NCBI GenBank assembly: GCA_964505325.1
Contig: CAZDHT010000072.1
Location: 1 to 20,426 of the forward strand
Direction: 5' to 3'
Source: CAZDHT01 sp964505325
Lineage (GTDB): Bacteria > Planctomycetota > PUPC01
Length of the DNA stretch: 20,426 nt
Shown: positions 8,157-15,618 of the stretch, piece after piece
Layout: each line of letters begins with the position of its first letter
Numbering within the stretch: the first letter of the stretch is position 1
Notes under the pieces: model-generated
Seen by the model: the letters and a program-made list of their open reading frames with translations, nothing else
The model's database searches: none
What the model was told of the DNA's origin: nothing
Made by a program: the position numbers and the translations under genes

Positions 8157-10041
8157 ACTTCTCCTCGCTGACCGCGTACTTCCCGCGATTCGAGAAGAGA
8201 TACCTCTTGCCGTAGAGGGTTATCTCGATGCCCCGCGCCGTGCGGCGTACTCCGGGCTCGGTCGGTCTCGACACCTTCGGCCCGCCGACCTCGATCAGGT
8301 GCACCAGCGACAGCCCGGCCGCCCTCTTGTACGTGTAGCCGACACGATGTGTCTTCACCGGCGTCGGCTCGATCTTGGGGACAGACGGGCCCGGGAACAG
8401 CGGCCGGCAGCGCAGCCAGCTCACCCCGTTGTCAGTCAGCACGTCGCCGAATTGGACTTTGGGCTGCTTGGGCACGTGCAGGAGCCACTGCACCTCGGGC
8501 AGGTCCTTGCCCTTCGACGGGACGATGTGATCCACAACCACGACCGTGCCCGGCCGGACGTACAGTAACTGCCGAACGCAGCTCTCGAGCAGCCCCGTCG
8601 GATAGGCTTGAGCATACTGCCCGGCGATGGCCGCCCACGCCCCGGCCTCCTTGTGGAACAGGATGTCGCCCGTTTCGAGCTCGCCCTCCTTGCGCGCCCT
8701 CTCGAACGCGGCGAGCGTTCTGAACGACTGCCCCCGGGCGCGGCGCTGGCCCTTTCCGCCGATCAGCAGCGTGTTGTGGAACTTCGTCTTCTCCTGGCCG
8801 CCGTGCACCTTGGGGTAGTGCGGCGGGTCGACGGCGATCAGCCCCTTGCGATAGATCATGAAGCTGCCCTGGTCGAAGTGGTTATGGTTTCCGAAGAAGT
8901 CGGTGCAGCGGAAGCCGACGATCGTCGCGTCGGGCCCCCAGTGGCTGCGGGCGATGAAGTGGCCGCCGTGCGTCCCGCCGGCAAGATAGCTGAGCGGGGG
9001 CTTCGCCGGCTTGGCCTTCAGGTTCCGCGTGTAGAGCAGGTAGAACATCGCGGTCTCGCCGTAGAAGCGCCGCATGCCGCGCGGGCTCTTCGCCATCCAG
9101 CGGCTGAAGTACGCGCCGGTCGGCGACCGGAGCGCCCACGCGAGCCCGTCGCTCACGCCGGCCATCTCGTGGGTGACGCCGTTGTCGGGCTGTCCCCATC
9201 GCGAGTCGCCCCACGTCAGGTACTTCATCGCCGGCGTGGTCACGTGGATGAGGTACTGGTAGTGACGGTCGAGCCAGTCCCCGTCATCACGGATGGCTTT
9301 CATCAGGTCGGTCTCGCTGGCGCTCTGTGCGGCGAGCAGCGCCAGGGCGCCGGGGCTGAGGTCGTACAGCGCCCAGTAGCCCATCGACTCGCCCGGAAGG
9401 CCGTCGAGGTATTTCCAGCCGGGGTAGAGGCGTTCGTTGAGTCGCTTGCGGATCCGGTCGTACAGCGTGTCCGCGGCGGCGTCCTCGCCCGCGATCGCGA
9501 GCGCCCACAGCCCCACGCCGCCGGCCGACATCCAGACGTAATTATGGAAAATGTGATCGTTGCTGATCGTCATCCCGGTCGCGGCGAGCGGGGCCAGCTT
9601 CCGGCGCATCTCGGCCTTGATCGCCTTCGTGAAGCCCTTGTAGTTGTAGAGCCAGTCGTAGGCGAGGGCGAACTCACGGAGGCGGAAGTACACGGTGAAT
9701 GCGTTGCCCTTGCCCTGCGGGTTGTCGTAGGCCCGCATGCGCGCCACCGCCTTGTCGGCGGCGGCGGCCTCGCCGGTGAGGAACCAAGCCATCGCCTGCG
9801 CCGCGGCGCTCTTCTCGAGGCGGAGCTTGGCGAGAATGTAGCCGAAGTCCGCGTCGCGCTTGATCGCCTTAAGCTGCGCAAGCGAGATGGCGTACGGCGT
9901 CGCCCTCGGCCGCAGCAAGACGCGCGGCCGGTCGGTCTTCAGCTTCGCCAGCGGCGGCATGACTTCGACGCCCTGAGTCGAGCAGCACGCCGCCAGTCCG
10001 AGCACCACTGCAAACGCAACTCCTGACATCTTCCTGTTCAT
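8155..10041 (-). CDS. heparinase II/III-like polysaccharide lyase, exported (probable lipoprotein)
   Basis: A 628-residue protein. The N-terminus has a signal sequence with a good lipobox, LAAC, Cys19, so it may be lipid-anchored. Residues about 60-340 form the alpha-helical toroid part, including HIFHNYVWMS (163-172) and WGDSRWGQPDNG. The C-terminal beta-sandwich begins with the heparinase II/III hallmark GNHNHFDQGSF (384-394) followed by AVDPPHYP and FHNTLLI. Family members cleave uronic-acid-containing polysaccharides by beta-elimination; the substrate cannot be named here. The start has GGAGAGG just upstream. It lies downstream of the glycosidase gene on the same strand but behind an apparent terminator. 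Together with the glycosidase it suggests polysaccharide breakdown. Confidence 0.85.
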   Translation of the reverse strand: MNRKMSGVAFAVVLGLAACCSTQGVEVMPPLAKLKTDRPRVLLRPRATPYAISLAQLKAIKRDADFGYILAKLRLEKSAAAQAMAWFLTGEAAAADKAVARMRAYDNPQGKGNAFTVYFRLREFALAYDWLYNYKGFTKAIKAEMRRKLAPLAATGMTISNDHIFHNYVWMSAGGVGLWALAIAGEDAAADTLYDRIRKRLNERLYPGWKYLDGLPGESMGYWALYDLSPGALALLAAQSASETDLMKAIRDDGDWLDRHYQYLIHVTTPAMKYLTWGDSRWGQPDNGVTHEMAGVSDGLAWALRSPTGAYFSRWMAKSPRGMRRFYGETAMFYLLYTRNLKAKPAKPPLSYLAGGTHGGHFIARSHWGPDATIVGFRCTDFFGNHNHFDQGSFMIYRKGLIAVDPPHYPKVHGGQEKTKFHNTLLIGGKGQRRARGQSFRTLAAFERARKEGELETGDILFHKEAGAWAAIAGQYAQAYPTGLLESCVRQLLYVRPGTVVVVDHIVPSKGKDLPEVQWLLHVPKQPKVQFGDVLTDNGVSWLRCRPLFPGPSVPKIEPTPVKTHRVGYTYKRAAGLSLVHLIEVGGPKVSRPTEPGVRRTARGIEITLYGKRYLFSNRGKYAVSEEK

Positions 10042-10075
10042 GAGCGGACCTCTCCGTTACTCACCCCGGTGTGAA

Positions 10076-10096
10076 TAAAAATGCCCGGCCGGGCAT
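10076..10096 (-). terminator. intrinsic terminator after the glycosidase gene
   Basis: A perfect 16-bp palindrome, ATGCCCGGCCGGGCAT (10081-10096), is followed in the minus direction by TTTTAT, the pattern of a Rho-independent terminator. An outer pair, CCGGTGT (10066-10072) with ACACCGG (10104-10110), could form a larger alternative fold. It lies between the glycosidase stop (10132) and the heparinase start (10041), so the lyase is probably separately or only partly read. Confidence 0.6.
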
Positions 10097-10131
10097 AATT
10101 CTTACACCGGCATCGGTAATTGCCTGGGGGC

Positions 10132-12183
10132 TCACCCGATTACCAGCAGCGCGTATCGGGCAAAGCTGGGCAGCCTGATCTTCGCCAGGTCGGCCCTGGG
10201 CCGGGCGATGCCCAGCCGCCTCGGCTTCGCGCTCTTGTCCGGCACATACATTTGGGCCGTCTTGCCTTCGACGGAGGCGAGGTGAAGCTCCGCACCCGCC
10301 GGCACGGCTTTCTTCGCGTAGTTGACTAGATGCACCAGCAGCCTGCCGGTGTCCGTCTTGCGCAGCACCTCGCAGAAGACCTCCTTCGGGCCGACGACCG
10401 TGAGCGACAGGCGCTTGCCGGCGACCTTCTGGACGGCGCGGGGCAGCGCCCGCCAGGTGCGCGGCAACTGCAAATGCTGCAGGCCACGGTACCCGCCGAT
10501 CTCTTCGTAGCTCCGGACCGCCTCTCGCGCCTTGCGGATGCAGGGCAAGAAGATGGCGCGGCCTTTGCCGTATTTCGCCATCAGCAGCTTCTTGTTGCGC
10601 CACGTGCAGTTCAACCGCCGGTCGACGTATTGCAGCTCGAAGCCTTCCGCCGGCGCAACCTCGGCGAACATCCTCGCAAACCGCCACTCCGTGATGGTGT
10701 GATGATATTCGTCGTACGTCCCTGCGTTCTCGAGGATAACCGCGCTGCCGCCCTCTTCGACGAACGTGTAGATCGCGTCGATCTCGTCGCGGCTCAGGCA
10801 GGCGCAGCCCGGCACGACCAGCACCTTGTACCGGCCGAGCGTGCCGCCTGCCCCGAGCGAAGTCGAGGGGTCCAGCAACTGCTGTCCCCAGAGGGGCATC
10901 CACGGGATGCCGCCGCAGAACAGTTGCTGCTGGGCCATCGTCATCACCGTGTACGCCTCGTGCCAGCGCCAGGTAAGCGACACGTCGTGCCGGAGTACGG
11001 CGACCTCCGACGCGGGTTCCACGCCGCGATAGAACTCCTCGCGGTGCGCCCTGTAGAACTCGAGGAACGGCTCGTAGCCGTGGCCGAGCGTCCCGGTGCC
11101 GTTGTTGAACGCGAGCCCTTCGCAGAATATCAGGCCGGGCTCGAGCGCGCCGCCGCAGGGGATGAACGTGATGCCCAATGCGCGGCCGTATTTGTAGCCC
11201 GGCGCGTTTGACGAGACGGCGCCCTCGCGGACGCCGACCGGCGTCACGGCGTTTTCCATGTAATGGAACGACGGCGTGTCCTTGAGCTGCCACATGTCGA
11301 TCGCGCTGGTGAGGTGCTCGTTGTACTTCCGTGGAAAGCTCGGGTTGCCCATCAAGCCAACGTTCGAGTCAACGCTCTGAATGTACGCGTACACCTCGCG
11401 CCACGCCTTCACGAACTGCTCGCAGCGGAACTCGATGAACTCCTGCATCACCGGGTCGACGATGGGCTGGGCGACCTCGGTGTATTCGCCCCACGGCCGG
11501 AACGGCGGCAGGCCGATGCCGTCCACCCGCCACAGCCCGAACCGCTCCCAGCTCGACTCGGGCGTGGGGAACTTCTTCGCCAGGTACTGCTTGAACTGCT
11601 CGCGGCAGCAGTCGCAGTAGCAGACCGTGTCGTGCCCTTCGAAGATGCACATGTTATCGAAGTAGATGACGTCAACGCCGAAGTCCTTGATTGCGATGCG
11701 GCAGACCTTCTTGATGAACTCGATGAAGTCGTGGTTGCCGGGGCAGCCGCGCCAGCGGAAATACTGGTGGATGGCGTCGCCGTACTCGATGGGCTTTCCG
11801 TCGACGCCGATCTGGACCCAGTCGCGGGCTTCGGGGATTTCCTGAAAGAACGTCTCGGTGAAGAGCGTGCCCCATTGCGTGTAGACGCCCGCCTTGACGC
11901 CGTGCTTCTGGAGCGCCTTGACGAAGCGCTTGGTGCGTTTCATCTCGTAGGCTTCGGCCTCCAGGCCCAGGCCCTTGAAGAAGCACGTCTCGACGAAGTT
12001 GTAGCCGGCCTCGGCGATGCGGTGCGCCTGTTCCTCGCTGAACCGCTGCTCGTACTGCTCTTCAATGTCTTCGTGGCAGCAGCCGCGGCGGCGCATGAAC
12101 GAGATCGGCTCGTGCGTACCGGGGCCGTCGATAATGCCCTCAGTGATCCACCAGGGCTGCTTCGCCTTTGCTCTCTTCGCCAT
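10132..12183 (-). CDS. putative glycoside hydrolase (TIM-barrel plus beta-galactosidase-trimerisation-like domain), cytoplasmic
   Basis: A 683-residue protein without a signal peptide. Residues about 40-380 look like a glycosidase TIM barrel: GYNFVET (60-66), AGVYTQWG (98-105), GVDVIYFDNM (169-178). A Cys cluster, CYCDCC (188-193), follows, as in several uncharacterised glycosidase-like proteins. Residues about 395-530 resemble the glutaminase-fold trimerisation domain of family 42 beta-galactosidases (YKVLVVPGCACLS, FVEEGGSAVI), and a beta-rich tail completes it. Catalytic acids cannot be assigned with confidence. Residues 438-447 (DPSTSLGAGG) are encoded by an inserted dispersed repeat. The start has GGAGA seven bases upstream and a promoter at 12217-12245. 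It is divergent from archease-rtcB. Family assignment is moderate. Confidence 0.7.
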   Translation of the reverse strand: MAKRAKAKQPWWITEGIIDGPGTHEPISFMRRRGCCHEDIEEQYEQRFSEEQAHRIAEAGYNFVETCFFKGLGLEAEAYEMKRTKRFVKALQKHGVKAGVYTQWGTLFTETFFQEIPEARDWVQIGVDGKPIEYGDAIHQYFRWRGCPGNHDFIEFIKKVCRIAIKDFGVDVIYFDNMCIFEGHDTVCYCDCCREQFKQYLAKKFPTPESSWERFGLWRVDGIGLPPFRPWGEYTEVAQPIVDPVMQEFIEFRCEQFVKAWREVYAYIQSVDSNVGLMGNPSFPRKYNEHLTSAIDMWQLKDTPSFHYMENAVTPVGVREGAVSSNAPGYKYGRALGITFIPCGGALEPGLIFCEGLAFNNGTGTLGHGYEPFLEFYRAHREEFYRGVEPASEVAVLRHDVSLTWRWHEAYTVMTMAQQQLFCGGIPWMPLWGQQLLDPSTSLGAGGTLGRYKVLVVPGCACLSRDEIDAIYTFVEEGGSAVILENAGTYDEYHHTITEWRFARMFAEVAPAEGFELQYVDRRLNCTWRNKKLLMAKYGKGRAIFLPCIRKAREAVRSYEEIGGYRGLQHLQLPRTWRALPRAVQKVAGKRLSLTVVGPKEVFCEVLRKTDTGRLLVHLVNYAKKAVPAGAELHLASVEGKTAQMYVPDKSAKPRRLGIARPRADLAKIRLPSFARYALLVIG
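10849..10873. repeat. dispersed REP-like repeat inserted in-frame in the glycosidase gene
   Basis: CCCCGAGCGAAGTCGAGGGG (10851-10870) is an imperfect palindrome of the CCTGAGCGAAGTCGAAGGG type that recurs in many metagenomic genomes. Read through the gene it gives PSTSLGAG without breaking the frame. A related core (CCCCTCGAC...GCTCGGGGC) occurs in the non-coding region at 17262-17288. Confidence 0.65.
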
Positions 12184-12216
12184 TCGTACGTCTCCAGATG
12201 GCTCGTCGATGGAGCT

Positions 12217-12245
12217 AGCCTAGCACGACTGCCGCCCCGCCGCAA
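12217..12245 (-). promoter_or_regulatory. probable promoter of the glycosidase gene
   Basis: On the minus strand TTGCGG (12245-12240) and TAGGCT (12222-12217) are 17 bp apart, with TG one base upstream of the -10 (extended -10 form). The same TTGCGG-N17 layout is seen before the esterase operon. Confidence 0.4.
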
Positions 12246-12258
12246 GCGCCACGCTCGC

Positions 12259-12286
12259 TTGACTTCGCCTCAGAATGTGCTATTCA
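12259..12286 (+). promoter_or_regulatory. probable promoter of archease-rtcB
   Basis: TTGACT (12259-12264) and TATTCA (12281-12286) are 16 bp apart with TGC before the -10. It lies back-to-back with the minus-strand glycosidase promoter, separated by about 14 bp. Confidence 0.4.
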
Positions 12287-12318
12287 TGAGCGGCGCGGCG
12301 GGTCTAGGATTCGGAAAC

Positions 12319-12732
12319 ATGCGGCCGTTTGAAATCACGGATCACACGGCGGATGTTGGCATCACAGCATACGGCGCCACGCGCGAGGAGTTGTTCGCCA
12401 ACGCGGCGCTCGGGATGCTCAGCATCATCGGCGATCCGGACACGGTCGCGCCGAAGCAGGCCCGCGAAGTGCAGGTGCAGGCGAGCGACCCGGCGGCGCT
12501 ACTCGCGGCGTTCCTTGCCGAACTGCTCTTCCTGCTCGAGGTGGAGCACTTCGTCACGCGCCGCGCGGACGTCGAGAGCGTCTCGGACACGGAGGCGCGG
12601 GCGACGCTGCACGGCGAGCCCATCGCGCCGCACCACGACCTGCACACCGAGATCAAGGCCGTCACGCACCACGAACTCACGGTCGAACACACCGAACACG
12701 GCTGGCGCGGCACCGTGCTGTTCGATATCTGA
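12319..12732 (+). CDS. archease (RtcB cofactor)
   Basis: A 137-residue protein with the archease signatures: an N-terminal DHTADVG (residues 8-14) and a C-terminal HTEIKAVTHH segment near residues 108-117, with acidic residues that bind metal in the family. Archease helps the RNA ligase RtcB load GMP and turn over, which fits the rtcB gene 12 bp downstream. The ATG at 12319 was chosen because it begins right at the conserved domain and has AGGA at 12306-12309. An in-frame ATG at 12286 would add 11 residues but overlaps the predicted -10. Length matches the family, and function is well supported by sequence and context together. Confidence 0.93.
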   Translation: MRPFEITDHTADVGITAYGATREELFANAALGMLSIIGDPDTVAPKQAREVQVQASDPAALLAAFLAELLFLLEVEHFVTRRADVESVSDTEARATLHGEPIAPHHDLHTEIKAVTHHELTVEHTEHGWRGTVLFDI

Positions 12733-12744
12733 GGAGAAACCACG

Positions 12745-14235
12745 ATGGCACGAGGTCACAAAGGGGGCAAACCGATGGCTCAAGGCTATGACGGGCCGCT
12801 GGAGCGGATCGACGAATGTCGCTGGCGGATTCCCAAGGATGCCGAGAAGGGCATGCGTGTCGACGGAATCATCTACGCCGACGACCGGCTGATCGAGCTG
12901 ATTCGCAAGGACCGCGCCCCGGAGCAGGTGGCCAACGTTGCCTGCCTGCCGGGCATCGTGCGCGCCAGCTACGCCATGCCTGACATCCACTGGGGCTACG
13001 GGTTCTGTATCGGCGGCCTGGCCGCCACCGACATCGGGGCCGGCGGCGTCGTCTCGCCCGGCGGGGTCGGCTACGACATCAACTGTGGGGTGCGGTTGCT
13101 CACCACGAACCTGCGTCGCGAAGAGGCCACGCCCGTGATGCAGAGCCTGATTTCCACGATCTACGAGCACGTCCCGTGCGGCGTGGGGGTGGGCGGAAGG
13201 GTCCGGTTCTCGCCCGCGGAGGAGCGCGAGATCATGGCGCGCGGGCCCGCGTTCGTGGTCGAGCGCGGCTTCGGCCGGCCCGAGGATGTCGAGCACACCG
13301 AGGCCCGAGGATGCCTGGCCGGCGCCAACCCGGGCGTAGTGAGCGACCGGGCCTGCCAGCGGGGCCAGAACCAGTGCGGCACACTGGGCGCCGGGAATCA
13401 CTTCGTCGAAGTGCAGGCGGTGGACGAGATCTACGACCCGGACGCCGCGGCGCGGATGGGCATCAAGGTTGGCACGGTCACGGTAATGATTCACTCCGGC
13501 TCGCGCGGCCTGGGGCATCAGGTCTGCGACGACTCGCTGCGCATGATGGAGAGCGTGATAGGCAAGTACCGCCTCCAGCTTCCCGACCGGCAACTGGCCG
13601 CCGCGCCGGTCGACTCGCCCGAGGGCCGGAAGTATCTCGGCGCCATGCGCTCCGCGGCGAACTTCGCCTGGGCGAACCGGCAGGTCCTCACGCATCACGT
13701 CCGCGCCGCGTTTGCCAAGCAGTTTGGCCGGCCTGACGAGACGCTCGGACTGGACTTGGTCTACGACGTGGCGCACAACATCGCCAAGATCGAAGAGCAC
13801 GAGGTGGACGGCCGGAAGCTGAAGCTGTGTGTGCACCGGAAAGGCGCGACGCGGGCGTTCGGCCCCGGGCATCCGGACATCCCCGCCGATTACCGCGACC
13901 TCGGCCAGCCGGTCATCATCCCCGGCGACATGGGCCGGGCCAGCTATCTGCTCCTCGGCACCGAGCAGGCGATGCGGGAGACGTTCGGCACCACGTGCCA
14001 CGGCGCGGGGCGGGTGATGAGCCGCAGGGCCGCCATCCGCGCCGCCAAGGGCCGGTCGATCAAGCAGGAGTTGGCGGCGAAGGGCATCGTCGCACGTTGC
14101 CGCGGCCGCTATGCGCTCGAGGAAGAGCAGCCCGACGCCTACAAGGACGTGAACATCGTAGTCGACGTCGTCCACCGTGCGGGCCTCTCGCGGCGCGTCT
14201 GCCGCATGCGACCGCTCGGCGTTATCAAAGGATAG
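12745..14235 (+). CDS. rtcB: RNA-splicing ligase RtcB
   Basis: A 496-residue, full-length RtcB, the Mn2+/GTP-dependent ligase that joins 2',3'-cyclic phosphate or 3'-phosphate ends to 5'-OH RNA ends. Family metal and catalytic residues are visible: Asp111 and Cys114 in GGVGYDINCGVR, Asn218-His219 in GAGNHF, His250 in MIHSGSRG, His344 in DVAHNIAK, and the guanylylated His419 in TCHGAGRVMSR. Two starts are possible: 12745, with GAGGAGA upstream, and 12775, with AGGGGG upstream, which fits better the usual short N-terminus before YDGPLE. It is co-transcribed with archease, so the pair is a complete RNA-repair/ligation module. No rtcA or sigma54 regulator rtcR is seen beside it, and the targets are unknown. 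Confidence 0.96.
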   Translation: MARGHKGGKPMAQGYDGPLERIDECRWRIPKDAEKGMRVDGIIYADDRLIELIRKDRAPEQVANVACLPGIVRASYAMPDIHWGYGFCIGGLAATDIGAGGVVSPGGVGYDINCGVRLLTTNLRREEATPVMQSLISTIYEHVPCGVGVGGRVRFSPAEEREIMARGPAFVVERGFGRPEDVEHTEARGCLAGANPGVVSDRACQRGQNQCGTLGAGNHFVEVQAVDEIYDPDAAARMGIKVGTVTVMIHSGSRGLGHQVCDDSLRMMESVIGKYRLQLPDRQLAAAPVDSPEGRKYLGAMRSAANFAWANRQVLTHHVRAAFAKQFGRPDETLGLDLVYDVAHNIAKIEEHEVDGRKLKLCVHRKGATRAFGPGHPDIPADYRDLGQPVIIPGDMGRASYLLLGTEQAMRETFGTTCHGAGRVMSRRAAIRAAKGRSIKQELAAKGIVARCRGRYALEEEQPDAYKDVNIVVDVVHRAGLSRRVCRMRPLGVIKG

Positions 14236-14248
14236 ATCCCGCGGGTCA

Positions 14249-14340
14249 GGTGCGAGGTGGTGGGTGCCAGGAGTCTCGCGTCCGCGCCGACCGGAGCGCG
14301 CGCGGTCGAGCCCCTTCCCAACGCCTGGCACGTGACACCT
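14249..14340. repeat. GGTGCCAGG/CCTGGCACC-type inverted repeat downstream of rtcB
   Basis: The words GGTGCGAGGTGGTGGGTGCCAGG (end at 14271) and CCTGGCACGTGACACCT (14324-14340) face each other; GTGCCAGG (14264-14271) and CCTGGCAC (14324-14331) are perfect complements. It fills most of the 140-bp gap between rtcB and the glycosyltransferase and looks like another dispersed intergenic element. Confidence 0.5.
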
Positions 14341-14367
14341 AACACTTTGCCGCCCATTTGGTATAAT
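14339..14367 (+). promoter_or_regulatory. promoter giving a probably leaderless glycosyltransferase mRNA
   Basis: A perfect TATAAT at 14362-14367 has CTAACA (14339-14344) 17 bp upstream. The ATG is at 14376, so transcription would begin at or within about three bases of the start codon. No ribosome-binding site is visible in the 8 bases between. Confidence 0.55.
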
Positions 14368-14375
14368 CGCCCGCC

Positions 14376-15424
14376 ATGATTGAGGCGGAGCGAATCTGCA
14401 TCATCCGGCTCGGGGCGCTGGGGGACGTGGTCAACACGCTGCCGGCGCTGGACGCGCTCCGGGCGAGCTATCCCGACGCGCACATCGCCTGGCTGGTTGA
14501 AGCGCGGTGGCAGGACATCCTGCCCGATCCGCCGCGGCTCGACGAGATCGTCGTCCTCCCCAAGCGGGAATGGCTCACCAAGCTGCAGGACTTCAGCCAC
14601 CTGAAATCGCTGCCCGGGGCCGTGGGCCGGTTTGTCAAGCGCCTGCGGGCCCGCAAGTTCGACCTGGTCATTGATTTCCACGGCAACCTGCGGAGCGGGA
14701 TCGCCGCACGGACGACCGGGGCGGAAACCCGCGCCGGCTATGCCCCGAAGTTCTGCAAAGAGTTCAACTACCTGTTCACGAACCGGCACTATCCCGTCGA
14801 GAGCAGGCGAGTTCACCGGTCGGAGCGGGCGCTGGCGCTCGCCGAAGCCATCGGAGCGACGCGGCAGACCGACACGCCGAAGGTCGACGTCCGCGAGGAG
14901 GCACTCGACTTCGCCCGCGGCGTGTTCGACCAAGCCGGCCTGACCACCCGCCCCGTCGTGGCGATCCATCCAGGCACGAGCAAATTCGGCCGCTACAAGC
15001 AGTGGCCGGTCGAGCGGTTCAACGAAATCATCCGGTTGCTCGACGAGCACGGGTTCGCCGCGCTGGTGACGTGGGGGCCGCACGAGTATGAACTGGCGGT
15101 GGCCGCCGCCGCAGGGACGGACGCGGCTGTCTCGCCCGAGACGAACTCCGTCGGGCAATTGGCCGCGCTNNNNNNNNNNGCGCCGACAGCGGGCCGGCCG
15201 TGCTTGCCGCCGCCGTGGACACCCCGCCGGTCGTCATCTTCGGCCCCAAAGACCCCGCCGTCTACGCGCCCCGGCACCCTCGCACGCGAGTGGTCGAGAT
15301 CCCGCTGGACTGCCGGCCGTGCAGCAAGCGGGACTGCGACGACCCGAAGTGCGTGCTTCACATCACCGTTCGTCACGTGGCGGACGCTGTGTTCGCGCTG
15401 CTGAATGAGATGGAAGGGAACTGA
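14376..15424 (+). CDS. family 9 glycosyltransferase (LPS heptosyltransferase-like), interrupted by assembly gap
   Basis: This enzyme would add a sugar, probably a heptose, from a nucleotide donor to lipopolysaccharide or a similar surface glycan at the inner face of the membrane. GT9 features are clear: RLGALGDVVNTLPAL with the likely catalytic Asp17, VIDFHGNLRSG (98-108), AIHPGTSKFGRYKQWP (196-211), then, after the gap, ADSGPAVLAAAV, IFGPKDPAVYAP and the Cys-rich end CRPCSKRDCDDPKC. The ten Ns at 15170-15179 throw the two halves out of frame; the true gene is probably intact. A start without a Shine-Dalgarno suggests a leaderless transcript. The last 140 bp are duplicated at 17044-17184. The exact sugar is not determined. 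Confidence 0.88.
15170..15179. other. assembly gap (10 Ns) inside the glycosyltransferase gene
   Basis: The sequence reads CTN before the gap and NGC then GCC GAC AGC after it. To join in frame the missing length must be 3k+2, so ten is only a placeholder. From the usual GT9 spacing between LAAL and ADSGP, about 23-35 missing bases are expected. Confidence 0.9.
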
Positions 15425-15515
15425 GGGGCGTGGGCGCACGGGGGCATGAGTGCGGGTGGCACGATGTCGCCTGCCCCACTTGGCACCGGCTGCTTACCAA
15501 CCGTGAGGTCCGCGT

Positions 15516-15543
15516 TTGCGTCGGGCTGTCATTGTGGTAGAAT
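15516..15543 (+). promoter_or_regulatory. probable promoter of the ankyrin gene
   Basis: TTGCGT (15516-15521) and TAGAAT (15538-15543) are 16 bp apart, about 75 bp before the ATG at 15619. The rest of the 194-bp gap after the glycosyltransferase holds G-rich low-complexity sequence and a ribosome-binding site, AGGGGG, at 15605-15610. Confidence 0.45.
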
Positions 15544-15618
15544 CTTCTGCAGCGTCGAACGCCGAGAAGGTCGACGGTCGAGCGCGCGCTTGTCATTCTG
15601 GCCCAGGGGGATCATTCA

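Noticed and set aside
8608..10026. A 472-codon plus-strand open frame
   Set aside because: Antisense shadow of the heparinase II/III-like gene.
12499..14331. A 610-codon minus-strand open frame over rtcB
   Set aside because: Antisense to archease and RtcB, whose catalytic motifs are unmistakable.
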